Shown piece by piece: positions 57,817 through 64,000 of a stretch of DNA of 64,000 nucleotides. Where the stretch lies: positions 496,001 through 560,000 of the forward strand of contig JARGXX010000111.1 of NCBI GenBank assembly GCA_030374765.1, given 5' to 3'. The notes beneath the pieces were generated by a model. That model saw only the letters and a list, made by a program, of their open reading frames with translations. It was not told the DNA's origin and searched no databases. The translations under genes were made by a program, and so were the position numbers. This stretch comes from Agarophyton chilense. Lineage: Eukaryota > Rhodophyta > Florideophyceae > Gracilariales > Gracilariaceae. How positions within the stretch are numbered: the stretch's first letter is position 1; every line of letters begins with the position of its first letter.

Positions 57817-60800
57817 TCAGCGAAGCATTTCAACGGTTCGAACAACGACAAATCGTTGCCCAACGCGCTGCAATGATTCCATTCGCACTCTTACGTTGTA
57901 TCCGATGTTTTTCCTTGCCTTAGGTCTATTCGCTTCTGTATCTTTTTCCCTGCTTTTCATGCCTGAACTCTCCTTATAAAGAGCTCCATTTGTAATGAAC
58001 AAAACTCACAAACAAAGTTGTTTCTAAAGTGAAGAGGTTGAGTGTTCCATTATTTTTTTCTCTCAGTATAACGTTATCAGTCAGATTTTTTTCCAATAGC
58101 ATATGTTTTAATCCAATTTCATCAGAAATACTTACGCATTTTTGCTTTCAATAGTATATTATTACAGATAATTTATAATTCTCGAGCTTGCAAACAGTAC
58201 GAATCGAGAAGCGACGGATTCCTGGCCTGGTCATTGCTTTTCTTTCATCAACGTCTTTCTCAATTTGCTCACGAAACTTCCGAGAGTTTCTGCCAGAATT
58301 ACATTAGATAGAGAGAACACTGGGTTTTCCCAGGCAGATATGGAATAGGTGAAATGTGATAATGTTCCATTCACGCACTTTTAAAGCCAAAAACAAGTCT
58401 AGATTTCGTCCACTGAAATCATGTCGTCAGAAAAATTGGTTTAAGTATTTGAATGATTGGGAAAAACAATTTCATATCGCTGAGATTAAAATTGAAATTT
58501 TGGAATAATTATTGCACTAAAAATGCAAGTCTTCATCGATTGAGTCTGGAAAACTACTGTAATGCGCCGATATAGGTCAAACGCATCCAAAATCCTCTCA
58601 AAGGCGGTAAAGGCTTATCATAATCGAACGCCTTAACAAGGAACACATGGACTTCGGCCATACGCGGCGGTGCGCGCTGCTGCCAAAAAAGTCCTCAAAA
58701 CCACAAAATCAGAAATCATAGCTTCAAATTACTTTCGTTTCAAGTGTTCTAATCCCTCAAGTTTTTTACAAATTCAACTACTTTCTTCAAAACCGGGCTT
58801 TTCATTGAAACAGGCATATTATTAAACGCGCCTGAGCTTTTTGGTTCATCTCCTTTTTTGTGCTTAAGGAAGACGTCATTTGCTTTCCTCACTTTGGGTA
58901 ATCCAATTTAAACCTGTCCCGGTGAAAAACCTAAAATCGAAAGTCCAGGACCATGTTGCTGTGTGTTTGTTTTTGTGCTTTGTGAACTGTGGCTGCAAAT
59001 TCAAAACGTATAGGAAATTGCCTCCTCTTGAATTTCACAACGGCAAATTCGAACACGAAATCACTTCTGTGCAATATGTGATGCGAAAGAAGCCTTCCTT
59101 CTTTGTTGAACCCTGTAAGGCGACCAATTTTTGAGAGGCCACAGAAATGATGAACATTTTTCCTTTCGATGTGGATGCAATACATTTTGAAAGATCATGA
59201 CAGGAACTCTAGTTATGAGCAGTAGTAGATGTAGTGAACACCTGTAGGAGCGTAATTGTACGTGATTTCCGGTCCTAGATTACTACGAATCTCTGTTTTG
59301 TCCCCATTTCTCATACGCACCGGATTTTTTTATATTTATTTTTTAATCTTTAATCTTCTCAAAAACGTAGAGCTTTTAGCCGACGGAAGTGTTCTTCAAA
59401 TGAGTGCGACATAAGTTGAAGCTCCGAGATTCTTCACATGTTCACATAAACTCCAAATAATTTGGCAAATGTAAACAACAAAAAACTGAGCATTACAACA
59501 GAGAATGAAACTTTGAGAGAGACTAAGAGAAACAGAGACCATAAAAATAACTTGACCCACAAAAGGTAGGTACAAGCAAAAACCATGAAACGAGTGAAAC
59601 TTATGCCGTTTTTAAGTATTGGCACATCGTTGACCACGTCATGCCAGGTGACGTCTAAACCAAAGAAATTGTCATTGATGTGACTGCTAAAACAATCTCG
59701 CACAGAGGATCCTGCTCCAGGTACAGATCATCTACGGAAAACCAATAATGCTCATAGTGTGACTAAAGGTCACAAGCATTTCTTACTGTACTATCTTTAC
59801 TCAGGAGACAAAATCTGCTTGAGCGATGCCAGTCTTAGCCCGAAACGAATCGAATGGAATGTCCCGTAAAAAAAAAATGTTGCTTTCATACAAAGTGTCG
59901 AAAACTTTTGTTAAACATCCTTTGAAACAAAGAATTTCGTAATCTTTTCTCACGTCCTGGATCTTGCAAAGACCTTAACTAGGATAACAAGATGTGCACT
60001 GGATCGAAGAAAAGTTTTCGCTGGCCACCATTTTAAAGTTGAACTAATCTTACAGTCGGAGCTTTTAATATCTATGTCCGTCATATTCCTTGAAAAAAAT
60101 GATATTTGTAAGAAAAGTGTGCGGGTGCACGCATATGTGCGCAAATGAACGATGAAATTTTGAAAGAAAGTACTTCTCCCTTGTGCAATATATCTAGCTC
60201 TTCGGGTTTGCAAGCAGAGGCCGAAGCTTTACCACTTTGCTATCAATTAGTACATATTTATGTTCGATATGCTGGGTAAAGTGTAGTGACAATATATCGA
60301 TTCGTACTGGAACTTCAAAGCATTAACTTTCAATAGCTAACGTCTTTATTAGTTTCGTGTGCACAAATTATAGCCTAACCTACCTGAACTACTAAGTAAA
60401 CTTGTGAGTGTTTTATGCAAATCGTTAACGACTGTAGTGACACATTCGCTCCCTTTTATGGTGAAAAGGTAACCATCGAGGGAATAAAAATTTAAAAGTT
60501 CGTCACCGTCTCTTATAAGTTGCGTAGTGCACTTCGCGGAAGCCAGTCAGCCTCCTACAGTGTATCATTCTTGAAAAGGCGATGTAGTTCCGGCGTCGAT
60601 TTAACGTCTTGCGCACAAGAATGGCTGCGAGATTCTGTTCTACTGGGCCGTTTTCATCGATGAAAATATTGAATGGGGCTTTGTTTTCAATTCCGAAGCG
60701 GTTAAGCTTTGGAGAGGAGAGAAAATTGGGCGCCCTGCGCATTGTAGGTCAAGGTGCTTTTCGAATTATTACCGACCGCAGGGTTGGTGAATGCGTAAAA

Positions 60801-62287
60801 GGCCTAGAACTCTTGTTTTTTTCTTCCGTTGTAGCATTGTGCAGCGTGTGAGAAAAGATGTCTTGGCTAGCAGCATTGAAATACTAAAATGTCTCGAGTC
60901 TAAAATTCTTCCTCGAGTTCTTGATTAGTGTATAACTTTTCACTACCAGGGAGACAGTCGAGGTAGTCCGCAAAAAATCAGCCATCACACTATGATTTTT
61001 AATATAGTCGACAATCGTTTAGCTTTTCGTGCGAAATCGTTTTAGTGGTGGGTGACGGAGGTGTGCGGCTTGTACCCAGACGTCACTTGGGAAGGTGATT
61101 AGCGATTAGAAGCTTTTCCATTTGAGTTCACTTCAAACTTCAAGGTCAGTAGAAAAGAATCCCAGGAAAACTATTACAGCTGGATGGATTCGAAAAACAT
61201 GGCCGAAAGAGACGAAATCTTTTCGGACTTCTTACCGGTGTGAGGGTGGCTGTGGGTTTGAAATAAGCCAGTTAATGCACTTGTTGTCCGGATTTAATCT
61301 GTTCGAGGCAAACCGCACAAATAGGCTCTGTGTCGTTGCTTTTCGCCTTGTCATGGAGTGCAATCGAGGCGGAGGACATGGTCGGTATTGGCAGCGGAGC
61401 TGCTGAAAAAACAGTTTGTGATTCGGAATGCACAAGACTAAATAATTCTGCATGATTTCAAAACGAAACTCACATGCAGTTTTCTGACCGGTTTTGAATT
61501 TATTCATAAGCTACACAACAACTATCATCCATATCCTGGTTAATTGCTTGAATTTCGAATATTTTTTGCGATGCAAGGGATTGAACAAAAGAACATCCCA
61601 TCAATTGCATCTTCACCTAACACACGCTGTTTACAAAGATGATGCATAGCTTATCCGCATTATTTGCAAATATGAATTACGGTTGAGGTGTAGCGACATC
61701 CACGGATCTTTTAAATTGGAGCAGGCCCAGCACCAGCGTGATTTTTAGACCTCCGGCTTTCTTTCCTTCTCAAATACAACTTCTTTCCTTTTGATGATGT
61801 ACTATGTTTCCAGCGCTAAACATCCTTTTTACTCGGGGTCTGGTTTTTCTTTGCAGATGAGATTCTCTCATTTTTCCCCCCGTTTTCATTTCATTCAGGC
61901 TGTTTTTCTTGTCTTTGAAGGAAAGGATCCCCTCATTCTTTCAAAACCTTCGCTTTCTTTTGTTGAACATCCTCCCTCTCAATTGCTTGGCCAGCGCTTC
62001 TCTTTTAGAATTTCCGCAACGATCTATATCCAATGAACGCATTTGTAATTTTATAACGCTTAATGATTACTTTTTAAGTATCAGTTTACGTTTCAGCAGC
62101 TTCTTCTTTGTCGGTCTTGGTTTTGTGCTCCTCAATATTTTCGTCTTTGCTCTTCTCAAGGGATGGTTATGCGTTTTTCTTAGTTGGCTGCGTTTTCTTC
62201 GAATACTCTGTGGTTGCTGATGCGATTTGGAGTTTCGTCACCACAGCTATATGTGCACACCAGTTACTCTTGGTGCATGAAAGTAGT
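57817..62287. other. Gene-poor AT-rich stretch
   Basis: Open frames at 58880-59134 (plus), 59434-59703 (minus, hydrophobic), 60503-60742 (minus), 60609-60851 (plus) and 61122-61406 (plus) are all under 100 residues with no recognised domain. Confidence 0.4.
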
Positions 62288-62638
62288 TTATGCTCCAGGT
62301 TCAGCACCAACATGATGCGATCCATTGCTTCCATTAATTGCGTTTGTTCTCTGAGACTCTTTTTCTAGGCTCTGGAAGCTATTCTGGCAATAATATCTCT
62401 TTAAGAGTTTACTGTAGCACAGCTTGAGCTCTACATTCAACAGTACTCTCTGAAAAAAAGCACGTGGTTTTACCAATACATTAAAACTCAGATTTCCATC
62501 CTTCTCCGCGCCAAGATCTGAATGAGTAAGATTTCTCGCTTCGTTAAATGCCTTTCCCAGGCTTACTGAGCTTGACTGGGTCGACGTACATCCGGTAGTT
62601 GGGTCTAGTAACACAATCATATCCTCGATAACGGCCAT
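62288..62638 (-). CDS. Unrecognised 116-aa ORF
   Basis: It starts with ATG (MAVIEDMIVLLDPTTGCTST), is Ser/Asn-rich, and has a basic helical middle (LCYSKLLKRYYCQNSFQSLE). The composition is protein-like and the frame is unbroken, but no family was recognised; it may be a short gene, an exon or chance. Confidence 0.2.
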   Translation of the reverse strand: MAVIEDMIVLLDPTTGCTSTQSSSVSLGKAFNEARNLTHSDLGAEKDGNLSFNVLVKPRAFFQRVLLNVELKLCYSKLLKRYYCQNSFQSLEKESQRTNAINGSNGSHHVGAEPGA

Positions 62639-64000
62639 TCTTCAGAAAGAAGAAGAAAGATCTTGGGAACATTCCACTCGATTCTGCAGACACGATGGGA
62701 GAAATTCAGGGCGCTCTTTGGGATGATCTCATATAACGCCCGAGATGGATTATTTCGCTTTTTATTTTTCCTTTTTGTGCACTATTCTCGTTTCGATTCG
62801 GAACCACATTCTTCCCCTTCGCCATGCATTGCATTTCATTTGAACTTCTTTCTCGCATTCGCTGTCAGTTGCCATGTGCAAACTTTTAGGGCTCGCTCGA
62901 TCCACTTGATCTCGTGGAAAACTGTACATATTTCGGACATGTGCAATGCCGTACTCACGAATTGGCTTTCTTTCGAACCATTGCCCGAACTTTAAAGGAA
63001 AAGTAATTACCATCCGAAATCTTGACGTTGCGGGAATACACTCTCGCATAGAGTTCAAACACCACGTTATCAAGAAGCACTTTATATGACTCATCAAGTT
63101 CTCACAGCGCGAGCAGTAAGTTGGCAGTGGTGCTAATATCAGGATGGGGGCGCACAGGAGAAGACAGCAGCTGTGAGAGCCCCAGCTATTCACCGCCAGG
63201 AAGCCTCTTCCCCATCTTGCAAGTTCGACATCATCTTAAAGCCGCGCTTAGGCTCTCCCGTTTAGACAGCTGCCCTCCTTCGCTGACGCTGTTAACGGAA
63301 ACCTGTTGGACTGCTTCGCCATCAAAGCGCCTCCTGATGGTCTACCAGTCGCTGTAGCCACTACAACCATATCTTTTCTGCTATGTCGCACGCTTAAGCG
63401 TGGATATGGTCGCATTTACGTCCAGTATGGAGGTTGAAGTAACCGAAGACCAGTCAGAGGTCATGAGAGATGACAAGAAATGTCTGTTTTTCATTCATTT
63501 CACAAAGGAGCACGTACTAGAGTATTTCTACCATTCTTGGTTTTAGATGAAGGATACAACAACCAACAAATCAAACAGCAGCGCTTGGATCTTAAACTGC
63601 TGGAGACCATGGGCGTCAAAGAGTGTAAATTCATAGCTTATCCAAATCCTTTTCTGTTTATCATTACTGTTGAGTATTTTGGTCTACCGCCACTCCAGCC
63701 TCCTGGAAAGCTTGAAAATAGTGGAAATCTAAAAGAGGATTAAAGCATGGACACTTTTGGGCATCTCCCACGGAAAAACGCATATGCGCCTCATCTCAAT
63801 CTCAACTTGATACAGCTATCTGATTGGCTACCACAAATGCCCTTATGAAACGTGGTAAAAACAAGTGGTCTGAATTAAATGGGGTGTAGTTGGGCTTAAA
63901 CCCAAATGGAGCGATATGATTGGACGAGAGCTCTGAATGAGCCCAGTGGAAATCTGACATAGAGGTTTGATATAGGTTTGATTTAAACTCGAAGATATAA
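62639..64000. other. No gene recognised to the window end
   Basis: A GC-richer stretch at 63120-63420 has two open plus frames, one of them reading protein-like (SFADAVNGNLLDCFAIKAPP). Around 63427-63550 a frame encodes an acidic run followed by an aromatic-rich helix, and 63480-63743 (87 aa) is open. They may be pieces of one decayed gene. From 63750 on nothing was seen. Confidence 0.3.

Noticed and set aside
1-64000. CRISPR arrays, ribosomal RNA genes, bacterial operons and ribosome-binding sites
   Set aside because: No regularly spaced direct repeats, no conserved rRNA segments and no closely packed co-directional genes were seen; the content is eukaryotic.

Overview
The window is nuclear DNA of a eukaryote, probably a photosynthetic alga; a red alga is my best guess, and this is inference. 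The signs are GT-AG introns of about 90-105 bases in one candidate gene, a whole Ty3/Gypsy LTR retrotransposon, and decayed copies of three recognisable nuclear genes: a DUF4079-family membrane protein with a plastid-transit-like leader, an LL-diaminopimelate aminotransferase of the kind used for lysine synthesis in plants and algae, and the N-terminus of RNA polymerase II subunit RPB1. No operons, ribosomal RNA genes, convincing tRNA genes or CRISPR arrays were seen. Most of the sequence is gene-poor and AT-rich, broken by GC-richer blocks that tend to coincide with inserted or duplicated material.

Layout. 1-4.9 kb: a GC-rich edge, then decayed reading frames. 4.9-6.7 kb: an unrecognised candidate gene whose last three exons join in frame across two introns. 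7.7-8.35 kb: a DUF4079 gene copy closed by one in-frame stop. 8.6-10.7 kb (minus strand): a long decayed gene with a charged tail. 11.0-14.5 kb (plus strand): a purine-rich decayed coding block that opens with a 161-base tandem duplication encoding a repeated peptide. 16.7-18.3 kb: a broken ORF, one copy of a dispersed coding repeat, and the RPB1 fragment. 21.5-22.4 kb: a decayed unknown gene. 26.3-26.8 kb: the aminotransferase fragment, followed by a GC-rich insert that looks like an isolated LTR. 27.7-31.6 kb: three decayed coding stretches, one with a transposase-like motif. 32.8-41.65 kb: the Ty3/Gypsy element, with two 1.42 kb LTRs and a 5-bp target-site duplication. 49.1-50.0 kb: an intact gene for a membrane-anchored methyltransferase-like protein. 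50.7-53.1 kb: an RG-rich stretch and a decayed mobile-element ORF with a YqaJ-type nuclease domain. 54.6 kb: the second copy of the dispersed repeat. 55-64 kb: no recognisable gene.

How the parts relate. This reads as a heterochromatin-like or subtelomere-like graveyard: one young retroelement (LTRs about 2-2.5% different by eye), one intact host-type gene, and many coding fossils broken by stops and frameshifts. Two of the three recognised host fragments lie directly beside repeats or insert-like blocks, which suggests, without proving, that duplicated host sequence arrives here with or is trapped by mobile elements. Apart from the element's own parts, I see no set of genes that would work together as a pathway.
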